The notes under the pieces are model-generated. The model made no database searches. It was not told where the DNA came from and saw only the letters and a list, made by a program, of their open reading frames with translations. A stretch of DNA of 64,000 bases from Leptospira chreensis (GTDB lineage Bacteria > Spirochaetota > Leptospiria > Leptospirales > Leptospiraceae): contig NZ_JAFFPS010000031.1 of NCBI RefSeq assembly GCF_016919165.1, forward strand, positions 124,001-188,000, written 5' to 3'. The translations under genes and the position numbers were made by a program. Of this stretch, positions 42,136 through 51,028 are shown piece after piece (the first letter of the stretch is position 1; the number at the start of each line of letters is the position of its first letter).

Positions 42136-43025
42136 AAAAAAGTCTTCTTTGTGGTAGAAGCCTTTTTCATAAGAATGAAATCTTTCATTACTTTCTCTGC
42201 TGCTTTTTGTTTTTCCATATGTACAAAGTGTCCGCATTCGGAAAACAAAACTGCTTTTACGTGAGGAGTGGTTCTTTCTAGTTCCAATACATCTTTTCCT
42301 GGAATGACGGGATCTTCTTCTCCCCGCATAATGAGAGTGGGGACTTGGTTTCCAAAGACTATAGGCCGAATGTCGGTCCTGTCCAACATCTCAAGGATCA
42401 TTAGGATGTATCTTGGATTCAAACATTCAAATTGTGGGTTGTATTCTTTTAAGAATTGTTTGATGTCTTCTCTTGCATGGAAGGCAGCAGAATCATAAAC
42501 TCCATACGAAAATCCAATTTGTAAGGCTTTGGGAAGAGATTTCCCAATTTTAAATCCAAAATCAAAAAAACTACCTAAGTTGGCACGAAGTCCGATCACA
42601 CCGATTTTTAAAAAACCGGGAATGGGGCCATGGACAAAAGGGGCAATGGAGATCACTTGTTTGATTCGTTGTGGGAATAGGGAAGCAATGGCTAGAACCG
42701 CCATCCCACCAGTGGAATGGCCCACAAGTGTGATGTCCTTTTCTCCCGCAGAAGCCCAAATCCCTTGTGCTTGTGTTTCTAAAAAATCTTGGAGGGTTAA
42801 ACCTTTTTTTTGATCAAAGATTTCTGCAGGGTAATGACCGACTAAGTCGAGTTCGATGACGTCTCCTAGTTGGCGGAAAAAAGGAATATTGAGACCCCAA
42901 TACCCTGCCGCCGAACACCAACCACCAATGAGAACAATGGTCTCTTTGGATTTGGGATTGAGCGATTTATGTTTCACATAAGTGAGTCTATGATTTTTCC
43001 AATTATAAATTTGTCTTTCTGACAT
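42132..43025 (-). CDS. Alpha/beta-hydrolase
   Basis: Hydrolase of 297 residues. The nucleophile elbow is GHSTGG, the oxyanion region is VLIGGWCSAAGYWG, and the late acid and base are in GEEDPVIPG and ECGHFVHMEK. Esterase, lipase or C-C hydrolase activity are all possible. AGAGGA supports the ATG at 43025. It follows alr by 8 bp on the same strand. Confidence 0.88.
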   Translation of the reverse strand: MSERQIYNWKNHRLTYVKHKSLNPKSKETIVLIGGWCSAAGYWGLNIPFFRQLGDVIELDLVGHYPAEIFDQKKGLTLQDFLETQAQGIWASAGEKDITLVGHSTGGMAVLAIASLFPQRIKQVISIAPFVHGPIPGFLKIGVIGLRANLGSFFDFGFKIGKSLPKALQIGFSYGVYDSAAFHAREDIKQFLKEYNPQFECLNPRYILMILEMLDRTDIRPIVFGNQVPTLIMRGEEDPVIPGKDVLELERTTPHVKAVLFSECGHFVHMEKQKAAEKVMKDFILMKKASTTKKTFF

Positions 43026-43033
43026 ACAGTCCT

Positions 43034-44164
43034 CTAGTCTTCAATGATACGGGGAAAAGAACTTAGAATTTTTGTAACCACTTCATAGTTGATGGTTCCA
43101 GTCCAAGCCGCATGGTCATCTGCTGATATGGTTTCGTTTCCTGACTTTCCAAGGATGACGACATCGTCTCCTAGTTTTGCGTCGGGAATATGAGTGATAT
43201 CAAGCATGGTCATATTCATACAAATTCTTCCCAAAATTTTAGCACGTTCGCCGCGAACCAACATGTAACCATGGTTGGAAAGTTTTCTGTCGAGTCCCTC
43301 ATAGTATCCGACGGGAACAACTGCCAATTTCGTATCGTGAGTGGTTTTATATGTGGACCCATAACCAATAAAAGTTCCTTGGTTTAGGTTTTGGATGTGT
43401 TGGATTTGTGTTTTCCAACTGAGGGCTGGTTTTAACATCCCTACATCTTTTTTCATTAGGGAGAGAGAGAGTTTGGTTTCCAAACTGGGCCAAAGTCCAT
43501 AAAGAGAAATTCCTACACGAACTAAATCCATTCTCGCTTCTGAAAATAACATAGCAGAGGCTGAAGAAGCACAGTGACAAATAAGATCGATAAACCCGTG
43601 TTTGGCGAATGTGTCGATCGTGTCTTGGAACCTTCCTAGTTGTAACATAGAATAACTATGTTCTGTAAAATCTTCTGTACTCGCAAAGTGAGTGGCAATC
43701 CCGGAGAGGGGAAGTTTCTTTTCAAAAATTTCTTTGGCAAGGAGATCGGCATCACTCGTTGGGATTCCGAGTCTAGACATTCCTGTATCCACTTTCAAAT
43801 GGATCTTGGGAGTGGGGGAAAGTTTACTTAAGATTTCGATTTCTTCGACACGAGAGACCATAACCCAAAAGTTTTCATCTGCTAAGGATTCCTTCCGGTC
43901 TTTCAGATCTGGGATACTTCCCATAATGAGGATGGTGGCTTTGGTAAATACCCTGCGAACGGATAAGGCTTCTTCCAGTGAATTGACCCCCAGATAATCA
44001 GCACCGGCATCGAGGGCGATGGAGGCCGCGGCAAGCAGTCCATGTCCATAGGCATTGGATTTGATGATGGCAGTAAATTTGGTTTTTGGCCCAATGAGTT
44101 TGCGAAAGAGGGCGATATTGTGACTAAATGCCGACCGAGAGAGGTAAATTCGTGAAGAGAGCAC
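43034..44164 (-). CDS. alr: Alanine racemase
   Basis: PLP enzyme of 376 residues that makes D-alanine for peptidoglycan. The cofactor Lys35 is in IIKSNAYGHG, the catalytic Tyr lies in the C-terminal barrel region, and VDTGMSRLG and VGYYEGLDR are conserved blocks. The start is GTG. It is divergent from a class V aminotransferase, with 55 bp between starts. Confidence 0.95.
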   Translation of the reverse strand: MLSSRIYLSRSAFSHNIALFRKLIGPKTKFTAIIKSNAYGHGLLAAASIALDAGADYLGVNSLEEALSVRRVFTKATILIMGSIPDLKDRKESLADENFWVMVSRVEEIEILSKLSPTPKIHLKVDTGMSRLGIPTSDADLLAKEIFEKKLPLSGIATHFASTEDFTEHSYSMLQLGRFQDTIDTFAKHGFIDLICHCASSASAMLFSEARMDLVRVGISLYGLWPSLETKLSLSLMKKDVGMLKPALSWKTQIQHIQNLNQGTFIGYGSTYKTTHDTKLAVVPVGYYEGLDRKLSNHGYMLVRGERAKILGRICMNMTMLDITHIPDAKLGDDVVILGKSGNETISADDHAAWTGTINYEVVTKILSSFPRIIED

Positions 44165-44219
44165 GGTCCCATTTTTTTTTACTTTTCTCTTCTGTCGCTT
44201 CAGATATTTCTATTTTTGC

Positions 44220-45422
44220 ATGCTTCCTAATCACTCCGAACTTCCTTCATTTCCCCCTTTTGCCAATTGGAAAGGGATCTCCCAGTATTTCCCCGTACAA
44301 TCTGATTCCGTCTGGTTGAACTATTGTGGCACCACACCTGTTTCCACCTATGCCATCGAGATGATGAATCTCTACTTTCAGGAATATGCAAGGTCTGGAA
44401 TCTTTGCTCCGAGTTTTGCAGAGCCAGCGATCAAGGCTGCCATAAGAGAATACATCGCAGAAATTCTTGTTTGTGATCCTTCTGAGATTGGAATCGTACA
44501 TAACACGAGTGAGGGGATAAATCTCTACTCTCATAGCATCCAGATTCCTAAAGGAAAACGGATTCTCGTTTTGGAAAACGAATACCCGAGCAATGTCTAT
44601 CCTTGGGAACATTGGAAAGAGAAAGGTGTTGGTTTGGATTTTATCCCTGTGGGAAAAACACCAGAAGATTTCCTTTCCAATTTAAGTTTGGAATTAAAAA
44701 AAGGGGATGTCTATATCCTTAGCTTATCGCCTGTTCATTGGTGCACCGGTGTAGCATTTGACTTAGATGCCGTTTCTAAACTTTGCGAAACTTATCACAC
44801 TAAACTTGTGATTGATGGAAGCCAAGCTGTCGGTCATATCGCCCTAGACTTTGGGAAAACCAAAGTGGCTTTTTGTGCCTTTGCTGCTTGGAAGTGGTTA
44901 CTTGGTCCTTTGGGACTTGGGGTTGTGTATTTATCCAAAGAAGAATCCAAAGGATTCAAACTGATTTTCAAAGGCCAGGCCAGTGTGGTCAACGATTCCA
45001 ATTATTTTCCTTATAGAAATGAATGGAAACCAGCCGCTGACCAATTTGAACAAAGTACCATCAACTTCAATGATTGGATTTATTTTTATGCATCCCTTCG
45101 GATGTTGTCGACTCTTGGATTTTCACGGGTGAGAGAACGTATCTACGAAGTAGCAGGGCTTTTTAAAAAGGTACTCCACGATTTAGGATTCACTTTAGAA
45201 TCGGATGCGTTTCCATCAGTGCAAACAGGAATTCTTGCCATCACGGGTCACAAAGATCCTTCTAAGTTCCAACCTGAACGGATCCAAGCCTTCTTAAAAC
45301 AAAAGAAAATCATAACAGCAGTTCGTTTGGGAAGACTCCGAATGGCACCCCATATTGCAATAGAAGAAGAACATGTGGCCCGAGTCAAAGATGCCTTAGA
45401 AGAATACTTAAAACAAAATTAA
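44220..45422 (+). CDS. Class V (isopenicillin N epimerase-like) aminotransferase
   Basis: PLP-dependent protein of 400 residues. IVHNTSEGINLYSHSI binds the cofactor phosphate, DGSQAVGHI carries the Asp that contacts the pyridine, and the Schiff-base Lys is in FAAWKWLLGPLGLG. Members include cysteine desulfurases, epimerases and lyases; the lack of an active-site Cys loop argues against a desulfurase. The substrate is unknown. A possible cofunction with the divergent alanine racemase is only positional. Confidence 0.88.
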   Translation: MLPNHSELPSFPPFANWKGISQYFPVQSDSVWLNYCGTTPVSTYAIEMMNLYFQEYARSGIFAPSFAEPAIKAAIREYIAEILVCDPSEIGIVHNTSEGINLYSHSIQIPKGKRILVLENEYPSNVYPWEHWKEKGVGLDFIPVGKTPEDFLSNLSLELKKGDVYILSLSPVHWCTGVAFDLDAVSKLCETYHTKLVIDGSQAVGHIALDFGKTKVAFCAFAAWKWLLGPLGLGVVYLSKEESKGFKLIFKGQASVVNDSNYFPYRNEWKPAADQFEQSTINFNDWIYFYASLRMLSTLGFSRVRERIYEVAGLFKKVLHDLGFTLESDAFPSVQTGILAITGHKDPSKFQPERIQAFLKQKKIITAVRLGRLRMAPHIAIEEEHVARVKDALEEYLKQN

Positions 45423-45441
45423 GTAGAGAACGAACAAAAAT

Positions 45442-46386
45442 ATGGTCACAAAAATTTTGAAACTCATTGTGAATGCGTTTCCTCTTGTCCTTCTTGTTGT
45501 TTCCGGTGTTGGATTTTTATATCCGGAAAAGATCATTTGGTTCAAAGGCCCTTGGATTACTTATAGTCTGGGTGCCATTATGCTTGGGATGGGTTTAACT
45601 TTGGAGGCAGAAGATTTCATTCGTATCTTAAAACAACCAAAACCCATTCTCATTGGCACTGTTTTACAATACACCATCATGCCCATACTCGGATATTCTT
45701 TGGGTTATGTTTTCCAATTGCCAGAAGCTTATGCTGTGGGACTCATTCTTGTCTCTTGTTGTCCTGGGGGAACCGCCTCGAATGTCATTACCTTTCTATC
45801 GAAAGCCGATGTTCCTTTGAGTGTGACCTTAACTTCGGTCTCTACCATCCTCGGAATTCTCATGACACCTTTCCTTGTGGCCCTTCTGATTGGCAGTCGG
45901 TTGGAGATTGATCGTTTGGGTCTTGTGATCACCACCTTCCAAGTGATTTTAGTTCCTGTTGCCCTCGGTCTTTTTTTGAAATCTTTATTTCCCAAACTCA
46001 CAAAAGAGATCCAGGAAGTCTTTCCAGTTCTCTCTGTTTTACTCATTGCAATGATTGTGGCTTCGATCATTGCGAGTGGAAAAGAAACCATCCTAAAATC
46101 GGACTTCCGTATCTTTTTTGCGGTGGTACTTTTGCACCTAGGTGGGTTTGGACTCGGCGGGATCTTCAGTTGGTTCCTGACGAAAAATCCCAAAACGGCA
46201 AAAACCATTTCGATTGAGGTGGGGATGCAAAATTCCGGGCTCGGAGCCGTGCTTGCCAAGACCCATTTCCTAGATCCGAGCACCGCGATTCCTAGTGCTT
46301 TATCGAGTTTGACTCATTCGCTCTTGGGAAGTTTATTTGCGACCTATTTCAGAAAGGAGCCGAAAAAACCCGCTATTGTCGATTGA
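45442..46386 (+). CDS. Bile acid:sodium symporter (BASS) family transporter
   Basis: Membrane protein of 314 residues with about ten helices. The family signatures SCCPGGTASNVITFLSKADV and the crossover SIEVGMQNSGLGAVLAK are both present. Bacterial members move pantoate, pyruvate or other organic anions with sodium; the substrate here cannot be told. It starts 19 bp after the aminotransferase stop and is probably co-transcribed. Confidence 0.92.
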   Translation: MVTKILKLIVNAFPLVLLVVSGVGFLYPEKIIWFKGPWITYSLGAIMLGMGLTLEAEDFIRILKQPKPILIGTVLQYTIMPILGYSLGYVFQLPEAYAVGLILVSCCPGGTASNVITFLSKADVPLSVTLTSVSTILGILMTPFLVALLIGSRLEIDRLGLVITTFQVILVPVALGLFLKSLFPKLTKEIQEVFPVLSVLLIAMIVASIIASGKETILKSDFRIFFAVVLLHLGGFGLGGIFSWFLTKNPKTAKTISIEVGMQNSGLGAVLAKTHFLDPSTAIPSALSSLTHSLLGSLFATYFRKEPKKPAIVD

Positions 46387-46420
46387 CTATATATGGGGTC
46401 GGTACGTCATGGCATAAATT

Positions 46421-46582
46421 ATGAGAGAAATCATAAAACTAACCTGTGTCCCATGTGCGATACCTGGGCGGTCAAATTACTTCCAGACTAAAAATAAGAA
46501 GACTAAGTCGGAAAAACTTGTGACTAAAAAATATTGCAAATTTTGCAAATCACATACTGATCACAAGGAATCCAAAGTCTAA
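46421..46582 (+). CDS. rpmG: Ribosomal protein L33, zinc-ribbon form
   Basis: Large-subunit protein of 53 residues. It starts MREIIKLTCVPCAIPGRSNY and ends with KKYCKFCKSHTDHKESK, giving the two CxxC pairs (Cys9/12 and Cys39/42) of the zinc-binding C+ type of L33. The dksA-like gene begins 8 bp after its stop codon. It lies 34 bp after the symporter gene and probably has its own promoter, though I see no strong match. Confidence 0.95.
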   Translation: MREIIKLTCVPCAIPGRSNYFQTKNKKTKSEKLVTKKYCKFCKSHTDHKESKV

Positions 46583-46590
46583 GGATTAAG

Positions 46591-47055
46591 ATGCCTAAAC
46601 CAGCTGCAAAATCTTCATCAGCAGAGAAGGGAGTGGACAAAAAGTTCATCGAAGAGGTGCGTGAGCTCCTCCAAGAGAAAAAAGAGTCGCTTCTCATCAA
46701 ACTCAATCAGTGGGAAGACACCAGTTCTCCTTCCGGATTGAAGGAAATGGGGGATATTGCGGATATCGCATCCGAACTCAATTCGGAAGCTTTGTCTTCT
46801 GTTTTGACTGAAAACGAAATTGAAACTCTACGTGAGATCGAACTTGCGTTAGAAAAGATTGAAAACGGAACCTATGGAATCTGCGAAGGAACAAAGAAAA
46901 AAATTCCGATCGCAAGGCTCAAGGCGCTTCCGTGGACAAGATTTACTGTAGAATTTGCGGAACAAATGGCGAAGAGCCGTAACCGTGCTGGATACCGCAT
47001 GGATTCTTTGTCTGCTTATCCTACAACCGGAATGGACGTGGATTCTCTAGATTAA
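46591..47055 (+). CDS. DksA/TraR-family protein lacking the zinc finger
   Basis: Protein of 154 residues. The coiled-coil domain with the tip motif DIADIA (55-60, fitting DxxDxA) and the C-terminal globular region (ENGTYGICEGTKKKIPIARL, LPWTRFTV) clearly match DksA, which binds the RNA polymerase secondary channel with ppGpp. Of the four zinc-ligand Cys only Cys98 remains; the others are Gly/Lys and Glu/Ala-like positions. It thus resembles Cys-poor DksA variants. It is probably co-transcribed with rpmG, linking it to translation genes. Confidence 0.9.
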   Translation: MPKPAAKSSSAEKGVDKKFIEEVRELLQEKKESLLIKLNQWEDTSSPSGLKEMGDIADIASELNSEALSSVLTENEIETLREIELALEKIENGTYGICEGTKKKIPIARLKALPWTRFTVEFAEQMAKSRNRAGYRMDSLSAYPTTGMDVDSLD

Positions 47056-47167
47056 GAGAGTCCCCTTTATTCTTTTTTAAAAACCCCGATCTCCCTCCAC
47101 GCGAATTCTCCCGAATCCTTTAAATTTACAATTGATTCACTAGGCCAGGCTCTAAACTCTTTCTATC

Positions 47168-49246
47168 GTGAATTTTCTAGGCCGCCTGCGTTCCTTACCT
47201 TTTTCTGATCTCCTTTTCATTTTCCTTAGTACTTTCTCCGTTTGGAGCCTCCATCGGTATGTGGAACCTGTTCCCGGTCCTTCCTTCTATCCTTCCTTTC
47301 TTTTGCAGTTTGCCTTTGGGTTCTTTCCACAGATGTACCAAAGGAAATGGGGAAGGATATTCACTGCCCTCGGCGTTTTTACATTTCTACGGCTTCCCTT
47401 TCTCTCTGGATTGCCGATGGTGGGCTCCTACCAGCTTGTAGGTTTGTTTCTTGGTTCGATTCTTGGGATATGGACAAGAGAGGTCATCCTCGTCCTTATG
47501 GGAAGGAATGAAACGGCCCTTCCCAAACAATCCGAACAAATACTCACTGATTGGATGATCCGTAACCCCACGGGAAAATCTGCCCTTCCGCTCTGGTATT
47601 CCACTTACTTTGGTTTTGTTCTTTTCCTTTGTATTTTGACCCTGCTTTGTCTTTTCCAATACCAAGGACTTGGTTTGGCCACAGGGCTTGGAATCCAAGA
47701 GTATTTGTATTTTCCTTCTCTTTCTTCCAGAGAAGCTATGGGCCTTTCTTCTAAGATCTTAGTTCCTATGTCCTTTGTTGTGTTGTATTTGTTTTCTGAA
47801 GAAAGGTCTATGCCGACACCGTCTAAGGACAGTTTGTCGGAGCAGATTCGATTTGGAATCTTTTTAGGTCTTGGAATCAATCTACTTGTGATGAGTATCC
47901 AATCAGTTGCGAGTTTGGAATTTTTTTCTGAAGGGACTTTGGAAAGTGTGAAAGCGGGGCGGACCACAGGACTTCTCCAAGACTCAGGTTCTGCTTCTTG
48001 GATTTTACCTGTTCTTTCTTCGCTTTGGATCACGAAACTGATCACCAATTGGCGTAAGTCCAAAGAAAGATTCAGTTTGATCCTTGCCATTCTATCTTTT
48101 CTTTTTGTGACTTGGCTCGGATTGAAACAAGGGAAAGCCTTTTGGGTGATTTGGACCATTACGAGTGCAATTGGAATTATCCATCTAACGACTGATTTGT
48201 GGATTATTTCCATCACTAAAAAAAGAATCACAAGGGTCGTATTGTATTTACTCATCCCGATTTTAGGATTTCTCGTCCTTTATGGACTTAGTTTCTTAAA
48301 GAAAGATTGGGACCTTGTCGCTTTATCCAAACGTTTTATGGAAGCATTTCCTGTTTGGAGGAGAGAACCGCTTTTGGCCCTGGAAAGAATGGACCATACC
48401 CGAACCGAACTTTTGACGATTTGTATCGAAGGAATTAAAAATAATCTATGGCTCGGGAATGGGATAGGATCTTTCCCCTTGGCTCTTCTCGATCCCTTTA
48501 GAACAGGGACAAAAACTTCGATTGGTATGATCGATTTTCCACCTAACTTTTATTTATGGCTCGTGCATGATTTAGGGTTTGTCGGTTCGTTTGTATTTTT
48601 ATTTTTTATCGGAGTGTTTTTGTGGGAGAGGGGGCTCGGAAAACAGACCCTCCTTCTTATCATCCCATTCTTTTTTGGAGTCCAAATCCAAAATTCCGAT
48701 GGGGCCTTTCTTTGTTTTTATCTAATCCTTCTTGGCGAAAAAGGATCGGGATACTCGCCGTCCTTTGATAAACTCAGGAAAACGATTTGGTTTTCTCCCT
48801 TACTTCTCATCCTTTCTGTGGGTTTTCCTTTGAATTATGCTCTCTTTTATTCGGGAAGGTATTGGGATTTGGGAATTGGATCGGAGTATAGAAAGACCCA
48901 ATTAAAAGAATACCAAACTGCGGCAACAATCCCTCCAAGAGCACCTAACTATGAATATGAATTTCATGGGAAAGTTTGGGAATGGAAACTTTCGGAATTT
49001 GGATCAGCTAGGTCAGGTAGAATCTTTTTAGAAACTACAGATAAAAGCCCTGTGGTAGAAGTTCTATTTTTAAATTCTGACCGAACGACCATAAAACAAG
49101 AGTTATTCACCGAAACCAAATGGGGATATGTATGGTCTGGAGAATGTCCAAAGGGAGCTTCCTATCTTCGTTTAAAGTCTAGATCTAAATTGGAATTTCG
49201 ATTGCCCAAGTCTCAGTTTGACGGGAACAACCGAATTCAGTTTTAG
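47168..49246 (+). CDS. O-antigen ligase/polymerase-like membrane protein
   Basis: Polytopic protein of 692 residues with about 12-14 membrane helices in the first 570 residues and a C-terminal globular beta-rich tail. The region LTICIEGIKNNLWLGNGIGSF is the usual family signature of the WaaL/Wzy-like (Wzy_C) domain, in which a large periplasmic loop carries catalytic residues. The start is GTG. Likely role is joining or polymerising surface glycans; no other glycan gene is adjacent. Confidence 0.8.
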   Translation: MNFLGRLRSLPFSDLLFIFLSTFSVWSLHRYVEPVPGPSFYPSFLLQFAFGFFPQMYQRKWGRIFTALGVFTFLRLPFLSGLPMVGSYQLVGLFLGSILGIWTREVILVLMGRNETALPKQSEQILTDWMIRNPTGKSALPLWYSTYFGFVLFLCILTLLCLFQYQGLGLATGLGIQEYLYFPSLSSREAMGLSSKILVPMSFVVLYLFSEERSMPTPSKDSLSEQIRFGIFLGLGINLLVMSIQSVASLEFFSEGTLESVKAGRTTGLLQDSGSASWILPVLSSLWITKLITNWRKSKERFSLILAILSFLFVTWLGLKQGKAFWVIWTITSAIGIIHLTTDLWIISITKKRITRVVLYLLIPILGFLVLYGLSFLKKDWDLVALSKRFMEAFPVWRREPLLALERMDHTRTELLTICIEGIKNNLWLGNGIGSFPLALLDPFRTGTKTSIGMIDFPPNFYLWLVHDLGFVGSFVFLFFIGVFLWERGLGKQTLLLIIPFFFGVQIQNSDGAFLCFYLILLGEKGSGYSPSFDKLRKTIWFSPLLLILSVGFPLNYALFYSGRYWDLGIGSEYRKTQLKEYQTAATIPPRAPNYEYEFHGKVWEWKLSEFGSARSGRIFLETTDKSPVVEVLFLNSDRTTIKQELFTETKWGYVWSGECPKGASYLRLKSRSKLEFRLPKSQFDGNNRIQF

Positions 49247-49250
49247 AGTT

Positions 49251-49766
49251 TTATACCAACCTTCGAATGTATAAATCCTTTGTGATTTTGGCCACGGTTT
49301 TGCCGTCTTCGCCGACCACTTCGGTTTCATAGGTTCGAATGGTTTTTTTCTCTTTTTTTAAAAGTTCTTTTAGATCTTCAAATTCAGTATTAGGAATATG
49401 AAAGGTAGCAGTGACAGTACCTTCTCCCGGTTTGACAAAGTCAATTTTTGCTCCTTTGTCCCAAACCATATAATCTTTTCCTAAATTCATCATCAGTAAA
49501 AACATAAAAAAGGGATCACACATGGAATAGAGGGATCCTCCGAAATGTGTTCCCACATAATTCGTGTTTGATAGTATGAGTGGCATAGTCACCACCATTG
49601 TGTTTTGATCCACAAGTTTTGGCAGGATATTGGCACCCTCGTAAGGTTTGAACATACGGAAGGCTTGTTCGAATCCGTAAGTTTGTTCCAAAAAATTCCA
49701 TAAGGGGTTTATTTTGTATTCCAGAAGAATATCTCTGTGTCTCATAAATACAAGAATTGAAAACAT
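49251..49766 (-). CDS. DUF4442 (hotdog-fold thioesterase-like) protein
   Basis: Protein of 171 residues. TMPLILSNTNYVGTHFGGSLYSMCDPFFMFLL is the hotdog helix region of DUF4442, related to PaaI-type thioesterases. The start is uncertain: ATG at 49766 or 49745, neither with a strong ribosome site. It converges with the ligase gene with a 4-bp gap, and lies downstream of an AMP-ligase-like gene, so the pair could handle acyl-CoA-type compounds. Confidence 0.8.
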   Translation of the reverse strand: MFSILVFMRHRDILLEYKINPLWNFLEQTYGFEQAFRMFKPYEGANILPKLVDQNTMVVTMPLILSNTNYVGTHFGGSLYSMCDPFFMFLLMMNLGKDYMVWDKGAKIDFVKPGEGTVTATFHIPNTEFEDLKELLKKEKKTIRTYETEVVGEDGKTVAKITKDLYIRRLV

Positions 49767-49810
49767 AGAATGACTGGTCTACTATTTCCTAATCTCTTTT
49801 TGTGATCCTA

Positions 49811-50965
49811 TCAGATTTTCTCCTTTGGATTGTCGTATTCATTACTACATAATTTGGTGATGGTAGGATAGTCTATTTTTCCATTGGGCAATCGGGGAAG
49901 AGAACGGTTGGTCAGGATAACTTTTGGGATATGGCTTTCTGGCAATTCTCTTCTTAGTTTTGTTAAAACTTCATCCGGTCTTAGGTTTGTGGAACTAAAG
50001 AGTCCAATGGTATCTCCAAATCCATCGGAAAAACTGACAGAAACAAATTCTCCAGGTAGGGAAAGTCCAAGAATTTCCGATTCGATTCGGTCGAGGGAAA
50101 CTCGTTTTCCTTTGTGTTTGATGATCCGATCCTTCCGTCCCAAAAGGTACCAACCACGTTCCGATAAGTTCCCTAAATCATTTGTCGCATAATATTCATT
50201 TTGTGGAATGGTATATTGTTTCCATCCTTTATCTTCTAATAAGAAGGATTTATGCGATAAAAAAGGACTTTTGATTTCTAGTTCTCTTTCTTCTGTTCCT
50301 TCCATGGGAACGAGTTTCGTTTCCACACTGCTTAGGATTTGGAATCGGTTTTGTCGGAGTGGGTCTCGAAAGCCTATGGCTCCGGTTTCCGTGGAACCAT
50401 AGATTTCTAAAACAGAAAGATCCCCTCGGTCTCGGAGAGTTCTTGCGAGAGCCACCGGAAATTTCATTCCAGAAACCACTGCTTGTTTGGGTAAGTAGGT
50501 TTTAGAATCCAAGGCCATTTGTAATTGAGGAGAGGAGGTAATCCAAAGATTTGCTGTAACGGTCGGGGCTCCCCAATGAATCGGAACACCCAGACGTTTC
50601 GGAATCAAATACCCCCAAAGGAGACCGTACAAATGGCAGAGAGGGACAGAGACATACACTGCTTCGGATTTTGCATTTTGATACAGGGATTGGATTTCCG
50701 GTTCTTTGGACCAATATTCAATTTCCGTTTCGATTTCTGTCCACTCCTTCCAAACCATTTTGGGAATTCCTGTGGATCCAGAAGTCACAAGACAAAAAGA
50801 ACGAGGAGAATTTAAAACGGGGAGGGGGAAGTTGTGGAGGTGATTTTCGAGAACGGTTCCGCGCCATAAAGGATCGACGAGGATGGGGTGGTTCGATTCT
50901 AAATCGAGTTCAAAGTTTCCAGAAAGGAAATAATCCGCATCGGCAAATCGGAGGATAGAGGCCAT
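49811..50965 (-). CDS. AMP-dependent synthetase/ligase-like protein, short
   Basis: Adenylating enzyme of 384 residues, shorter than usual acyl-CoA synthetases (about 500). The phosphate-binding loop LVTSGSTGIPKMVWKEW, EIYGSTETGAIGFR, the hinge LLGRKDRIIKHKGKRVS and the catalytic Lys in LPNGKIDY are all present, so both subdomains are complete and only the N-terminal part is reduced. It probably activates a carboxylic acid; the substrate is unknown. It resembles the compact ligases of 4-hydroxybenzoate or aryl polyene type. Confidence 0.85.
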   Translation of the reverse strand: MASILRFADADYFLSGNFELDLESNHPILVDPLWRGTVLENHLHNFPLPVLNSPRSFCLVTSGSTGIPKMVWKEWTEIETEIEYWSKEPEIQSLYQNAKSEAVYVSVPLCHLYGLLWGYLIPKRLGVPIHWGAPTVTANLWITSSPQLQMALDSKTYLPKQAVVSGMKFPVALARTLRDRGDLSVLEIYGSTETGAIGFRDPLRQNRFQILSSVETKLVPMEGTEERELEIKSPFLSHKSFLLEDKGWKQYTIPQNEYYATNDLGNLSERGWYLLGRKDRIIKHKGKRVSLDRIESEILGLSLPGEFVSVSFSDGFGDTIGLFSSTNLRPDEVLTKLRRELPESHIPKVILTNRSLPRLPNGKIDYPTITKLCSNEYDNPKEKI

Positions 50966-50970
50966 AAAAC

Positions 50971-51006
50971 AAAAAATCCTCCCCCCATGGATTGGAGGAA
51001 GGATTT
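50971..51006 (-). terminator. Terminator after the LruC-domain gene
   Basis: On the minus strand a stem of AAATCC plus CCTCC with GGAGGATTT is followed by a T6 run. It lies 23 bp after the stop of the LruC-domain gene and before the ligase gene. Confidence 0.75.
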
Positions 51007-51028
51007 CTTTTAAGGGTAGGGATCTCTC

